Below, one piece after another: positions 1 through 11,413 of a stretch of DNA of 64,000 nt. The DNA comes from Planctomycetes bacterium MalM25 (lineage in GTDB: Bacteria > Planctomycetota > Planctomycetia > Pirellulales > Lacipirellulaceae). The translations under genes and the position numbers were made by a program. The stretch lies in NCBI GenBank assembly GCA_007745835.1, contig CP036424.1, forward strand, positions 3,831,968-3,895,967, in the 5' to 3' direction. The notes under the pieces were generated by a model. It had not been told where the DNA came from. It worked only from the letters and a program-made list of their open reading frames with translations, and ran no database searches. The stretch's first letter is position 1. Every line of letters starts with the position of its first letter.

Positions 1-1
1 C

Positions 2-847
2 CACGGGGCCGAGGTCTTCCTCGAGATGATCTTCGAGCACGGCCTCTACCACGCCGATCCGCACCCCGGCAACCTGATGGTGATGCCGAGCGGGGCGCTC
101 GGCTTGCTCGACTTCGGCATGGTCGGCCGCATCAACGACGCGCTCCGCGAGGACCTGGAGGACGTGCTGATCGCGATCGCCGCCGATGATCCCCCCGAGC
201 TCTCCGCCGCGTTGCTGCGGATCGGCACACGCCCCCGCGACCTGGACGAGGACGCCTTCCTTAGCGACGTGACCGACTTCGTCGATCGCTACGGGCATCA
301 GAACGTCAGCCGCTTCGATCTGGCGGGCGCCTTGACCGAGCTCTTCCGCCTGGTCCGCAAGCACCACGTGACGCTCTCGCCGCAGCTCGCGATGCTGCTC
401 CGCTTGATGGTGCTGCTCGAGGGCTCCTCGAAACGGCTCTCGCCCGACTTCTCTCTCCTGGAACTGCTCGGCCCGATGCAGCGGCGGATGATGCTGCGGC
501 GGCTCAACCCGAAACGGCAGGCGAAGAAGGCCCGCCGGCTGATGGGCGAAGTCGAGCAACTCGCGGAGGAGATGCCTCGGCGGCTGCGTGACCTCCTTAC
601 GCAGTTCCAATCGGGCCGCTTCGAGGTTCACCTCGATCACCGCGGCCTCGAACCCTCGGTCAACCGCCTGGTGCTCGGCCTGCTGACCTGCGCCCTGATC
701 CTGGGCGGGTCGCTCATGGTGAGCCACAACGTTTGGCCGCTGTACGGCGTCTCGACGCCCGGGGTGCTCGCGTTCGCCTTCAGCGGGTTGCTCGGCCTGC
801 GGCTGTTGCGGGCGATCAGCAAGTCGGGCTGGCTCGATTCGCAGTGA
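2..847 (+). CDS. AarF/UbiB (ABC1) family kinase-like protein, C-terminal part
   Basis: The reading frame is open from the window edge, so the start lies upstream and only about the last 281 residues are present. The fragment carries the ABC1/UbiB hallmarks: the catalytic-loop motif HADPHPGNL and the metal-binding motif LLDFGMVGR. The C-terminus has two hydrophobic segments (LVLGLLTCALILGG and GVLAFAFSGLLGL), the usual membrane anchor of UbiB proteins. This family is an atypical kinase/ATPase that supports isoprenoid quinone synthesis. Planctomycetes use menaquinone, and a menaquinone gene block lies at 61-64 kb, but a link between them is only inference. Family assignment is firm; the precise role is not. 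Confidence 0.9.
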   Translation, partial: HGAEVFLEMIFEHGLYHADPHPGNLMVMPSGALGLLDFGMVGRINDALREDLEDVLIAIAADDPPELSAALLRIGTRPRDLDEDAFLSDVTDFVDRYGHQNVSRFDLAGALTELFRLVRKHHVTLSPQLAMLLRLMVLLEGSSKRLSPDFSLLELLGPMQRRMMLRRLNPKRQAKKARRLMGEVEQLAEEMPRRLRDLLTQFQSGRFEVHLDHRGLEPSVNRLVLGLLTCALILGGSLMVSHNVWPLYGVSTPGVLAFAFSGLLGLRLLRAISKSGWLDSQ

Positions 848-853
848 CCGGCG

Positions 854-1024
854 TTAGCTCGCCACCTCGGCCCCGCCACCGCCAAAGTCGAGCAAGGTCT
901 TCTCGACCCGCTCGTTCAGACGGTCGAGATCGGCCAGGAGCCGCTGCTGCCGCTCATCGATCGCGGCGAGGCGATCCTCGTCGCGAGATCCGGCATCGTG
1001 CTGCAGATTTGGCGATTTCGGCAA
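854..1024 (-). CDS. Small hypothetical protein with an amphipathic/coiled-coil helix
   Basis: A short minus-strand frame ends here with a charged heptad-like stretch (DEDRLAAIDERQQRLLADL). Its codons have the strong G/C third positions of genes in this window, whereas the upstream part of the same open frame does not look coding. No ATG is available; a TTG at 1022-1024 would give 56 residues, so the start is uncertain and could be further upstream. The gene converges on the UbiB gene, with six bases between the two stop codons. I recognise no family. A longer version of this frame running across rpsU was rejected. Confidence 0.35.
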   Translation of the reverse strand: MPKSPNLQHDAGSRDEDRLAAIDERQQRLLADLDRLNERVEKTLLDFGGGGAEVAS

Positions 1025-1360
1025 CGCTACGGCCTCGGGGCCCTCTATCGGGCGGGGCCTCCCCCGCCGCTCATCCGAGAAGATCGACCCGGGGTCACCC
1101 CGATTCGGAGGCCAAGCGGGCAGGGATCGGCGCCAGCAGCCCCCTAATGAGCGGGACCCTGCGGGGCTTTCGGGTCGGGAAAGCTGGGGTGGAGCTGCGG
1201 ATGAAGCCCGTTTGTGAAAGCAAAAACGGGTAGCGGGGGCCCACTCTCCGCGGTATGCTTGCGGGTCTGCGGCCAGTTTCGGCCGAATACCGTACAACTC
1301 CCCATCCCGACGGGCCGCGAATGAGCGCCCGTCCCGCGACCCTAAGAAGCGAGCGCCGAC
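1025..1360. other. Intergenic region upstream of rpsU
   Basis: I find no convincing gene in this stretch. It holds a weak hairpin around 1207-1230 (CCCGTTT pairing with AAACGGG) and a TATGCT hexamer at 1254-1259 that could be a -10 element for rpsU, though no clear -35 is visible. Both are tentative. Confidence 0.4.
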
Positions 1361-1558
1361 GTGGTAAAGCTGACCCTTCGCGACAAAGAGACGGCCCAAG
1401 AGGCCGTGCGTCGATTCCGCAAGCTCGTCGAGCGTAGCGGCATCAAGAAGGAGATGCGGATCCGCGAGTTCTACGAGAAGCCGAGCGCCACGAAGCGTCG
1501 CGCCAAGCTCCGCGCTCAGCGTCGCGCCCGCCGCGAGCGGACGCTCGCCAAGCGCTGA
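1361..1558 (+). CDS. rpsU: 30S ribosomal protein S21
   Basis: A 65-residue basic protein starting at GTG. It shows the S21 pattern: a beta-like start [11 protein letters not shown], the helix [19 protein letters not shown], then [14 protein letters not shown] and an Arg/Lys-rich tail. S21 binds the small ribosomal subunit near the 3' end of 16S rRNA and acts in translation initiation. Length fits the family. It stands alone and is followed within about ten bases by a hairpin with a T-run, so it is probably monocistronic. Confidence 0.95.
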   Translation: MVKLTLRDKETAQEAVRRFRKLVERSGIKKEMRIREFYEKPSATKRRAKLRAQRRARRERTLAKR

Positions 1559-1566
1559 CGTTATTT

Positions 1567-1655
1567 GGCCGGCTCGGCTTGGGCTACGCCAAGACCTCGC
1601 TCGGCGCGTTTTTCTGCTGGCCGGCTCGGCTTGGTATACCAAGACCTCGCTCGGC
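1567..1655 (+). repeat. Two tandem copies of an imperfect hairpin repeat; the first may terminate rpsU
   Basis: Copies at 1567-1605 and 1619-1655 share GGCCGGCTCGGCTTGG at the left and CCAAGACCTCGCTCGGC at the right. Each folds into an imperfect hairpin. The second copy has the perfect 12-base palindrome TTGGTATACCAA at its centre. The first copy is followed by a T-run at 1609-1613, so it could serve as a Rho-independent terminator for rpsU. The tandem arrangement suggests a small mobile or REP-like palindrome. Confidence 0.7.
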
Positions 1656-1802
1656 ACGGCCTGCCCCTGCTCTCGGTTGACTCGATCTGCGCTGAGCCAA
1701 ACGGTTGGAACGTCTGAGCATCCGACCCGGACCTCGCATCCCGAGCACAGACCTTGTCCCTCAGCCGGTGGCGGCAGTCGTCGGATTGCGGGAGCACCAA
1801 CG

Positions 1803-1840
1803 AAAAAAGGCCCGTGCCGGAACTGGTTCCGGCACGGGCC
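1803..1840 (-). terminator. Rho-independent terminator of the BBP7-like gene
   Basis: A perfect 15-bp stem (1809-1823 pairing with 1826-1840, two-base loop) is followed on the minus strand by six T residues (A-run at 1803-1808). It lies about 50 bases past the stop of the minus-strand barrel gene. Confidence 0.9.
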
Positions 1841-1892
1841 CTCGTCGTTTAGGGATGACAGGTCCGCCTAGCAGGTCGTTCGCTCAAGGCGA

Positions 1893-3095
1893 TCAGAAGG
1901 CGGCTTCGGCTCGGATGAACAAGCCATCAAGGGTCATCAGGTTGGCGTCGTCCATCGAGTTGATCTGCGTGGTGATCGCCGTGAAGTCGTACTCGGCACG
2001 GTGGCCCAGATCGTGCCACGCCGACAGCAGGTAACCCGCCGACACGGTCACGTTCGACGTCAGGTAGCCGGTGAGGCCCGCTTCGATCTCAGTGACCGGA
2101 ATAACCTGGGTGCTGCTGAACGTGACATCGTTCAACTGTTGGCTGCCCGTGACGCTGTAGTCAACGTCGCCAAGCAGCAATGAGATGTCGCCCTTGATGT
2201 AGGCGCTGACCAAGCCCTGACGGCCGAAGTAGTGACGCCCAAGCATTCCGAAACGGAGACCGGCCCCGTTGAAGTCCACTCGGCTGGTCGCCGAACGGGC
2301 GGGCGAACCCGTGTTCGCGGGGCCACGCACGTTGTAGTAGTTCAGAGTGCTGTCCACGTTCGCGAAGCGGATGCCACCGCTCCAAGTGATGTCCCAAGCC
2401 GGGCAGACCGGGCCACAGCCGCACGGATCGCAGCAGTCGGCGCAGTCGCCACAACCGCCGCACTGCAGACGGCAGCCGAGCGGGATCGTCTTCGAGAAGC
2501 CGAGGTCGTAGTTGTCGATATCGACTTCCGAGTTCCCGTACAGAGAGTCTCCCGGAGCGGCGTCCACTTCAAACGGCGCGGTGATCGTGGTCGTGCCGGC
2601 CTGGGCTTCCCCTGAAGCGAAGCCCCCACCGCTGTTGAAGTTCGTATACGCGAACGTGATGTCACAGCCGCACTCGCACAGACGGTAGCCGCCGTACAAG
2701 CGGTAGGAGCTCCCGTAGTTCATGTTGAACTGGTGGAAGGTCTCGGTGCTGTTAAGAGCGTCCAACTCGCGGTAGGCAGTCGCTTCGCTGAACTCGGCCC
2801 GCACGTTGAGCCACTCGGCTCCAAAGAAGACCTGCCCCGGGCAGCCGCCAAGACCGCCACCGCCGCAGCCAGAATCGCAGCAGCCGGTATCGCAGCCCAG
2901 TTCGCACGCCGAACCACCGTAGGTGTCGTAGTCGACGTCGCAGTTGCAGCCGGTGAGCTCGACGGCCCCCGACTCGTTGGTGACGCCCTCAAAAAGCGTC
3001 TGAACCCCTTCGCCCTGAACGTTCTGGGCGATCGCTGTGCCGCTCATCGCGGCGCCGATGAGAAGCGCGCACGCTCCCCGCATAAAGATAGACAT
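1893..3095 (-). CDS. Cysteine-rich BBP7/Lpg1974-type outer-membrane beta-barrel protein
   Basis: A 400-residue secreted protein. I chose the ATG at 3093-3095 because it follows a GGGGGGAGACAGG ribosome-binding region and gives a clean signal peptide (MSIFMRGACALLIGAAMSGT, cleavage near AIA-Q); the frame upstream lacks coding character. The mature part has many alternating polar/aromatic strands, and the last residues FIRAEAAF end in Phe, as in outer-membrane barrels. About 20 cysteines cluster in three places, including GCDTGCCDSGCGGGG, CECGCD and CGGCGDCADCCDPCGCG. The pattern matches planctomycete BBP7/Lpg1974-like pore families; the exact family name is a recognition call. A strong terminator follows. 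Confidence 0.75.
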   Translation of the reverse strand: MSIFMRGACALLIGAAMSGTAIAQNVQGEGVQTLFEGVTNESGAVELTGCNCDVDYDTYGGSACELGCDTGCCDSGCGGGGLGGCPGQVFFGAEWLNVRAEFSEATAYRELDALNSTETFHQFNMNYGSSYRLYGGYRLCECGCDITFAYTNFNSGGGFASGEAQAGTTTITAPFEVDAAPGDSLYGNSEVDIDNYDLGFSKTIPLGCRLQCGGCGDCADCCDPCGCGPVCPAWDITWSGGIRFANVDSTLNYYNVRGPANTGSPARSATSRVDFNGAGLRFGMLGRHYFGRQGLVSAYIKGDISLLLGDVDYSVTGSQQLNDVTFSSTQVIPVTEIEAGLTGYLTSNVTVSAGYLLSAWHDLGHRAEYDFTAITTQINSMDDANLMTLDGLFIRAEAAF

Positions 3096-3547
3096 CCTGT
3101 CTCCCCCCCTGGGTAGTTTCACTCCGGCGATCGGCGTCGGTACGTGTTCGGTCTGGTGTCTGGGTCGATCCAGACCGACCACGCCGGGGCGTTACGCATC
3201 GCACCCGCGGAAGCCACGCCAACAGCATCGCCAACTCCTTCCCAAGCATCGGACACGGCGCAACGCGTCTTGCGTGCATTTCCCCATTTACTCGCACGAC
3301 CCGATCGAGCCGCCGCATCCGGAAGACAGGCATTGCTGGCGCCACCGGGAAAATCGTCCCAACCCGATTCCCCCACCAAGGGCCGAGGCTAGTGAGGATA
3401 CCTGAGCGCGCATAAAAAGAGCCCACTCCCAACCCTGGTAGTGGGCTCTTCTCTTGCTCCGTCACGTGGCGCCTTGTTGACCCTGCGTCACGCTACGACG
3501 GGACCGGTGCGGGAGGAGGCTGACAGCCTCATCCCGTGAGTTTCTTC
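3096..3547. other. Intergenic region between two secreted-protein genes
   Basis: I see no gene here. The half next to 3095 should hold the promoter and leader of the barrel gene, including its purine-rich ribosome-binding site. The other half holds the terminator of the upstream minus-strand gene at 3414-3450. Confidence 0.5.
3414..3450 (-). terminator. Rho-independent terminator after the PEP-CTERM gene
   Basis: An 11-bp stem (AAGAGCCCACT at 3417-3427 with its complement at 3440-3450) is followed on the minus strand by a T-run (A-run from 3414). It lies about 100 bases beyond the stop of the minus-strand PEP-CTERM gene. Confidence 0.8.
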
Positions 3548-4333
3548 TCAGACGCGGCGACGCGAGGCGCCGGCGACGATCGCCAGCGACGCCAGCAAGG
3601 CGGTGGTCGGCTCGGGGACGCCGGGGATCGTCACGTCCGGGAACGTGGGGATCGGCTGCATCACGGTGTACGGACGCGGGCTCTGGGGGTCGAAGTCGAG
3701 ACCAACATCCGGGAGGGTCAACAAAGCGAATTGGTCGCTGTCGGTGTACTCGATGCGGATCTCCGAGTTGGGAACCGGATCTTCGCCCTCTTCCTCGTTG
3801 TTGAAGAAGACCGACGTGTAGTCCGCGAGCACGGCTTGGTTGCTGTCATCGGGATCATCGGGGTTGATGTCCACCTGGAAGCGGACCACCTCGCCCGGCT
3901 TCAGGCCTTCGTCGAAGCTGACGAGGAGCTGGTCGCCGTTGATCTGAACCGAGCTCGTGATGGCGATGTCGGGTGTGGAGTAACCCTTGATCGCCCAGGT
4001 GCCGTCCGCGGGGAACGGGGCCGAGTTCGTCTTGTTCTTCCCGTAGTACTCGTTCGAGAAGTTGTAGTTCGTGTCGCCGATCGACATCTGGAACGACTCA
4101 AGCGTGTTCAGCGAGTCTGCGGGGTTCAGCACCTCGATGAACGGCATGTTGTACTCTTTGAGCTGGGTGGACCAAGGAGCCCAAGAGGCGCTCATGATCG
4201 ACATCTTGTTGTCGGGCTCCGCGAGCACCACTTCCAAGCTGCTAAAGTTGATCGTCACACCCTGAGCCATCACGGCGGCGGGGGAGAGGGCCGCGATCGC
4301 GGCGAGCATCCAGGTCTTCATCTTGCGGTTCAT
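3548..4333 (-). CDS. PEP-CTERM sorting domain protein of unknown function
   Basis: A 261-residue secreted protein. The start at 4331-4333 gives a signal peptide (MNRKMKTWMLAAIAALSPAA, ending near VMA-Q); MKTW four codons later is an alternative. The C-terminus is a PEP-CTERM sorting signal: VPEPTTALLASLAIVAGA followed by the basic tail SRRRV. Such proteins are normally cleaved at the PEP motif by an exosortase and kept at or released from the cell surface. The middle section (NINPDDPDDSN, DSDQFALLTL) resembles planctomycete beta-rich exported proteins but I recognise no catalytic domain. It is a single gene with its own terminator. Confidence 0.8.
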   Translation of the reverse strand: MNRKMKTWMLAAIAALSPAAVMAQGVTINFSSLEVVLAEPDNKMSIMSASWAPWSTQLKEYNMPFIEVLNPADSLNTLESFQMSIGDTNYNFSNEYYGKNKTNSAPFPADGTWAIKGYSTPDIAITSSVQINGDQLLVSFDEGLKPGEVVRFQVDINPDDPDDSNQAVLADYTSVFFNNEEEGEDPVPNSEIRIEYTDSDQFALLTLPDVGLDFDPQSPRPYTVMQPIPTFPDVTIPGVPEPTTALLASLAIVAGASRRRV

Positions 4334-4911
4334 CTGGTGGGCCTCAAGGTTGGTCTCAACGGCGGCTCCAGCCTTCGTCGAGACGGGTTGGGTCAAACGG
4401 AGCAAGAAGATCTGCTCGACCCGAGGCGGTCGGTCGCGGTCTGAGAGTGTCAACCAGCGATAGAGAACGCTCGGCGGCGTCGTGAGAACACGAGAGCCGC
4501 CGCAACCGGTCAGGGCGCAGCTTTGGCGGGAATGAATCCCACTAAGGCGCGCAGACCGAGAGCGTGTTGTTCAGCGGAAGAAAACCCGCTCGACCAAGGA
4601 CAACGCTGCGTACGACAAAACAGGCCGTGACGCGGAGCAATTCAGAAAACCCCGGTGCCCTAGAACTGGGCGGGAGAGCTTGCGAATCGTCTCGCGAATG
4701 TCGATGGCCGAACAACGGATAACTCCGCTGCCGCCGAATTGACACTCACGAGGACAACTCCCAACTGCTTCGGGGGAACAAATCAAAGGGTCACGACGGA
4801 ATCTCTCCCGCCAAGATTCTTAGAGTAAGCGAAATCGAGGACGTGTCAACGACTTTTCCGATTCGGTAAGGAATCCGCCCCAAGGAGCGGGAAAAGGCCC
4901 GAAAAAACGGC
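4334..4911. other. Intergenic region between a PEP-CTERM gene and nadC
   Basis: This 578-base gap is somewhat richer in A/T near 4790-4860. Short minus-strand ORFs at 4542-4786 lack the codon bias of the neighbours and I do not call them. The right part should carry the end of the ligA-nadC transcript; only a weak GGCC-(n)-GGCC hairpin near 4897-4912 is visible. Confidence 0.45.
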
Positions 4912-8207
<3,296 letters not shown>

Positions 8208-8241
8208 TTACGGGACTGCACCCGAGCCAGCCACGCCCGCT

Positions 8242-11200
8242 ATGCCCGCCGACGCCCCAACGCCCCCCCCCGCCGACGTCATCTCCGTGCGGGGGGCGCG
8301 GACGCACAACCTGAAAGAGGTCGATCTCGACCTGCCGCGAAACCGCCTGATCGTCTTCTGCGGCGCCTCGGGGAGCGGCAAGACGTCGATGGCGATCGAC
8401 ACGCTCTACGCGGAGGGTCAGCGGCGCTACATCGAGAGCTTCAGCGCGTACACACGCCAATTCCTGGAACAGCTCGACAAGCCAGACTGCGAGCGGATCG
8501 ACGGGCTCCCCCCCGCAATCGCGGTGACGCGGGCGGGCGGGTCGCGCTCGAACCGCGCCACGGTCGCCACGGCGACGGAGGTCGCCGACCACCTGCGGCT
8601 GCTCTTCGCCCGCGCCGGGCGGGTGCTCTGCCCCGACTGCGACCTCCCCGTCCGCTGCGACACGGTCGACTCGATCGTCGACGCCCTCAAGGACCTGCCC
8701 GAAGGGCAGCGAGCGATGCTCGGCTTCGAGGTCGCCCTCGGCGAGCACCCGGCCAACCAAATCGCCGAGCTGGTCGAGGCGGGCTACGTCCGCGCGCTGG
8801 TCGATGGCGAGGTGACCGAGCTGGCCGAGTTGGTCCGGCGCGAGGAGGTGGGGGATGCGCTCACGGTCGTCGTAGATCGCTTCGTTGGGGGACGCGTCGA
8901 GGAGACGCGGCTGGGGGAGTCGATCGAGACGGCGCTCGCCGGTGGCGATGGAGCCTGCTTGGTCGTGCTGGTTCCGTCGGCTGCCGCCGACGGCTCGGCG
9001 AACGAGGAGGCCGGGCCGGGCACACTGTCGTTCGATACGCGGCTGCGTTGCAACGGGTGCCGACGCGAGTTCGCGACGCCCGAGCCGCAGCTGTTCAACT
9101 TTAACAGCCCGCTGGGCGCCTGCCCCGAGTGCGAAGGCTTCGGCAGCGTTGTCGAGACCGACATGGACCTCGTGGTCCCCGACAAGTCGCTCTCGCTCCG
9201 CCAGGGGGCGATCGCGCCGTGGCGCACCCCGGCGTACGAGCACGAACTCGAAGAGCTGCTCGCGCTCGCCGAGGACTTCGGCGTCGATCCCGACATCCCC
9301 TACGCCGAGCTGCCCCCCGAAACGGTCCGGCTGATCGTCGAGGGCGTGCCGGAGCGCGACTTCGGCGGGCTGAACGGCTTCATCGCTTGGCTCGAACGGC
9401 GCAAGTACAAGATGCACCTGCGGGTCTTCCTCAGCCGCTGGCGTTCGTACCGCCCCTGCCCCGTGTGCCAAGGCGATCGCCTCAAGCCGGAGGCCCTCGC
9501 GGTACGAGTCGGCGGGAAGAGCTTCGCCGACCTCTGCCGGTTGGAAGTGCGCGAGGCCTCTCAGTGGTTTGCAGCGCTCGTCCCCCTCCCTCATAGGGAG
9601 GGGCTAGGGGAGGGTCCGACGCCTCCCGCTGCGGACGCATCACCTAGCTCCTCGAAAGTTACAGAGAAGGTACAGGACCAGTCTCTTAGTGATGAACGCG
9701 TACCCCCTCCCCTAGCCCCTCCCCCTATGGGGGAGGGGAATACGGCGATCGCCGCGGCGGTGCTGGAGGACGTGATGGCGCGGCTCGACTACCTGCAACA
9801 AGTCGGCGTTGGTTACCTGACACTGGACCGCACGCTCCGCACCCTCAGCACGGGCGAGGCGCAGCGCGTCGCCATGACGACGACGCTCGGCTCAAACCTA
9901 GTCGACATGCTCTACGTGCTCGACGAGCCCTCAACCGGACTGCACCCGACCGATGTCGAGCCGCTGGTGACCGCCTTGCGGCGGCTGCGTGACCGGGGCA
10001 ACACCCTGGTTGTCGTTGAGCACGAAGAGGAGGCGATCCGCGCGGCGGACCACGCCGTCGAGTTCGGCCCGTTGGCCGGGGTCGAGGGGGGACAGGTCGC
10101 GTACGAAGGAGCGCCCACGGGTTTGACGGATGAGCCGACCAGCCGGACCGGCGACTGGCTCGCGGGCCGCCGGATGATCTTCCGCTCCGCCGAGGACCGA
10201 CGGCCCACCGGCCAGGGCAAGCTGACCGTCATGGGCGCCCGCGGGGCGAACCTCGGCGCGGACGAAGCGGAGGGCGTCGATGTCGAGTTCCCGCTCGGCG
10301 TGCTGACGGTCGTCACCGGCGTGAGCGGCGCGGGCAAGAGCAGCCTCGTCCGGCGGACCCTGTTCCCGGCTCTCGAAGAGCGCCTGCACGACGGCGCCAC
10401 GAGCGAACCCCGCCACGAGGCGGACCGCCCCCTGCCCTACGACGACCTGCTCGGCTGGAAACAGCTGGACGACGTGGTGCTGGTCGATCAGACGCCGATC
10501 AGCCGCTCGCCCCGCTCGAACCCGGTCACCTACGTGAAGGCGATGGACCCGATCCGGGCCCTCTTCGCCAGCCTGCCCGATGCGAAGGCCCGCGGCTTCA
10601 CGGCGAGCCACTTCAGTTTCAACGTCGACGGCGGCCGCTGCGAGGCGTGCCAGGGCGCGGGGCACGTCGAGATCGACATGCAGTTCCTCGCCGACGTGAC
10701 GATGCGCTGCCGCGAGTGCGACGGCCGGCGTTTCCGCGGCGAGGTGCTCGACGTCGGCTACCGCGACCGCAACATCGCCGAAGTGCTGGAGATGACCGTC
10801 CACGAAGCGCTCCGCTTCTTCCGCGGCGAGACGAAGGTCCAGCAACGGCTCCGCCCGCTGATCGACGTCGGCCTCGACTACCTGCAGCTCGGCCAACCCG
10901 CCAGCACCCTGTCGGGGGGCGAAGCGCAGCGGCTGAAGCTCGCGGGGAGGCTCTCGGTCAAGTCGTCGGGGCGGACGCTCTTCCTGCTCGACGAGCCGAC
11001 GACCGGCCTGCACTTCTCCGACGTCGAACAGCTGATCGATTGCTTCAACGCGCTCGTGGACGTGGGGCACACGCTGGTCGTCATCGAGCACAACGTGCCG
11101 ATGATGATGGCCGCCGACTGGCTCATCGACCTCGGCCCCGGCGCCGCGGACGAGGGGGGCTCGGTCGTTGCGCAGGGGACACCCGAGCAGGTCGCCGCTT

Positions 11201-11304
11201 GCGAGGCGTCGCTCACCGGGCGCGTCCTGGCGGAAGCCTTCGCCCGTCGCGAGGTGGCGATGGCGGCCCTCGAAGCGGAAGAAGCCGCGATGGAAGATGA
11301 TTGA
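8242..11304 (+). CDS. uvrA: UvrA-family excinuclease ABC subunit A
   Basis: A 1020-residue double ABC ATPase for damage recognition in nucleotide excision repair. First half: Walker A GASGSGKTS, zinc cysteines CPDC, CNGC, CPEC and CPVC, signature LSTGEAQRV (the usual second-position Gly is Thr) and LDEPSTGLHP. Second half: Walker A GVSGAGKSS, the CEAC...CREC zinc module, signature LSGGEAQRLKLAG and LDEPTTGLHF. Around residues 447-499 it carries about 50 low-complexity residues (PLPHREGLGEG, PPPLAPPPMGEG) encoded by an inverted-repeat element; without them the length is near the normal 950. Whether this is the housekeeping UvrA or a paralog cannot be settled, given the divergent first signature; uvrB is 5 kb downstream. 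Confidence 0.9.
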   Translation: MPADAPTPPPADVISVRGARTHNLKEVDLDLPRNRLIVFCGASGSGKTSMAIDTLYAEGQRRYIESFSAYTRQFLEQLDKPDCERIDGLPPAIAVTRAGGSRSNRATVATATEVADHLRLLFARAGRVLCPDCDLPVRCDTVDSIVDALKDLPEGQRAMLGFEVALGEHPANQIAELVEAGYVRALVDGEVTELAELVRREEVGDALTVVVDRFVGGRVEETRLGESIETALAGGDGACLVVLVPSAAADGSANEEAGPGTLSFDTRLRCNGCRREFATPEPQLFNFNSPLGACPECEGFGSVVETDMDLVVPDKSLSLRQGAIAPWRTPAYEHELEELLALAEDFGVDPDIPYAELPPETVRLIVEGVPERDFGGLNGFIAWLERRKYKMHLRVFLSRWRSYRPCPVCQGDRLKPEALAVRVGGKSFADLCRLEVREASQWFAALVPLPHREGLGEGPTPPAADASPSSSKVTEKVQDQSLSDERVPPPLAPPPMGEGNTAIAAAVLEDVMARLDYLQQVGVGYLTLDRTLRTLSTGEAQRVAMTTTLGSNLVDMLYVLDEPSTGLHPTDVEPLVTALRRLRDRGNTLVVVEHEEEAIRAADHAVEFGPLAGVEGGQVAYEGAPTGLTDEPTSRTGDWLAGRRMIFRSAEDRRPTGQGKLTVMGARGANLGADEAEGVDVEFPLGVLTVVTGVSGAGKSSLVRRTLFPALEERLHDGATSEPRHEADRPLPYDDLLGWKQLDDVVLVDQTPISRSPRSNPVTYVKAMDPIRALFASLPDAKARGFTASHFSFNVDGGRCEACQGAGHVEIDMQFLADVTMRCRECDGRRFRGEVLDVGYRDRNIAEVLEMTVHEALRFFRGETKVQQRLRPLIDVGLDYLQLGQPASTLSGGEAQRLKLAGRLSVKSSGRTLFLLDEPTTGLHFSDVEQLIDCFNALVDVGHTLVVIEHNVPMMMAADWLIDLGPGAADEGGSVVAQGTPEQVAACEASLTGRVLAEAFARREVAMAALEAEEAAMEDD
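9581..9738. repeat. Palindromic repeat element inserted in frame within uvrA
   Basis: The left arm (about 9582-9615) and right arm (about 9705-9738) are inverted copies rich in CCCTCCCC / GGGGAGGG, with about 90 bases between them. The arms closely resemble the intergenic elements at 11317 and 61916. The whole element keeps the uvrA frame open and adds about 52 residues between the CPVC zinc module and the first ABC signature. Confidence 0.85.
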
Positions 11305-11316
11305 GTTCGCTCAAGA

Positions 11317-11402
11317 CTCCCTCCCCCGTGGGGGGAGGGCCGGGGTGGGGGCGACCCGCGTACCCACTCCCCCCCACCCTAACCCTCCCCCCAAGGGGAG
11401 GG
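11317..11402. repeat. Palindromic G/C-run repeat element between uvrA and the ThiF-like gene
   Basis: An inverted repeat of the CCCTCCCCC...GGGGAGGG family, with CCGGGGTGGGGGCG near the left arm and CCCCCACCCTAACCCTCCCC at the right. It lies between the uvrA stop and the ATG at 11414 and is closely related to the element at 61916-62000 and to the one inside uvrA. Confidence 0.85.
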
Positions 11403-11413
11403 AAACTACCGCC

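Noticed and set aside
854-1657. 267-codon minus-strand ORF across rpsU
   Set aside because: rpsU on the plus strand is certain; only the last 56 or so codons of this frame look coding and are listed separately.
4542-4786. Small minus-strand ORFs before the PEP-CTERM gene
   Set aside because: No codon bias, start signal or recognisable sequence.
11168-11413. Upstream extension of the ThiF-like protein
   Set aside because: The extra codons overlap the end of uvrA and the palindromic repeat (PPHPNPPPKGRE type), which is not part of the family.
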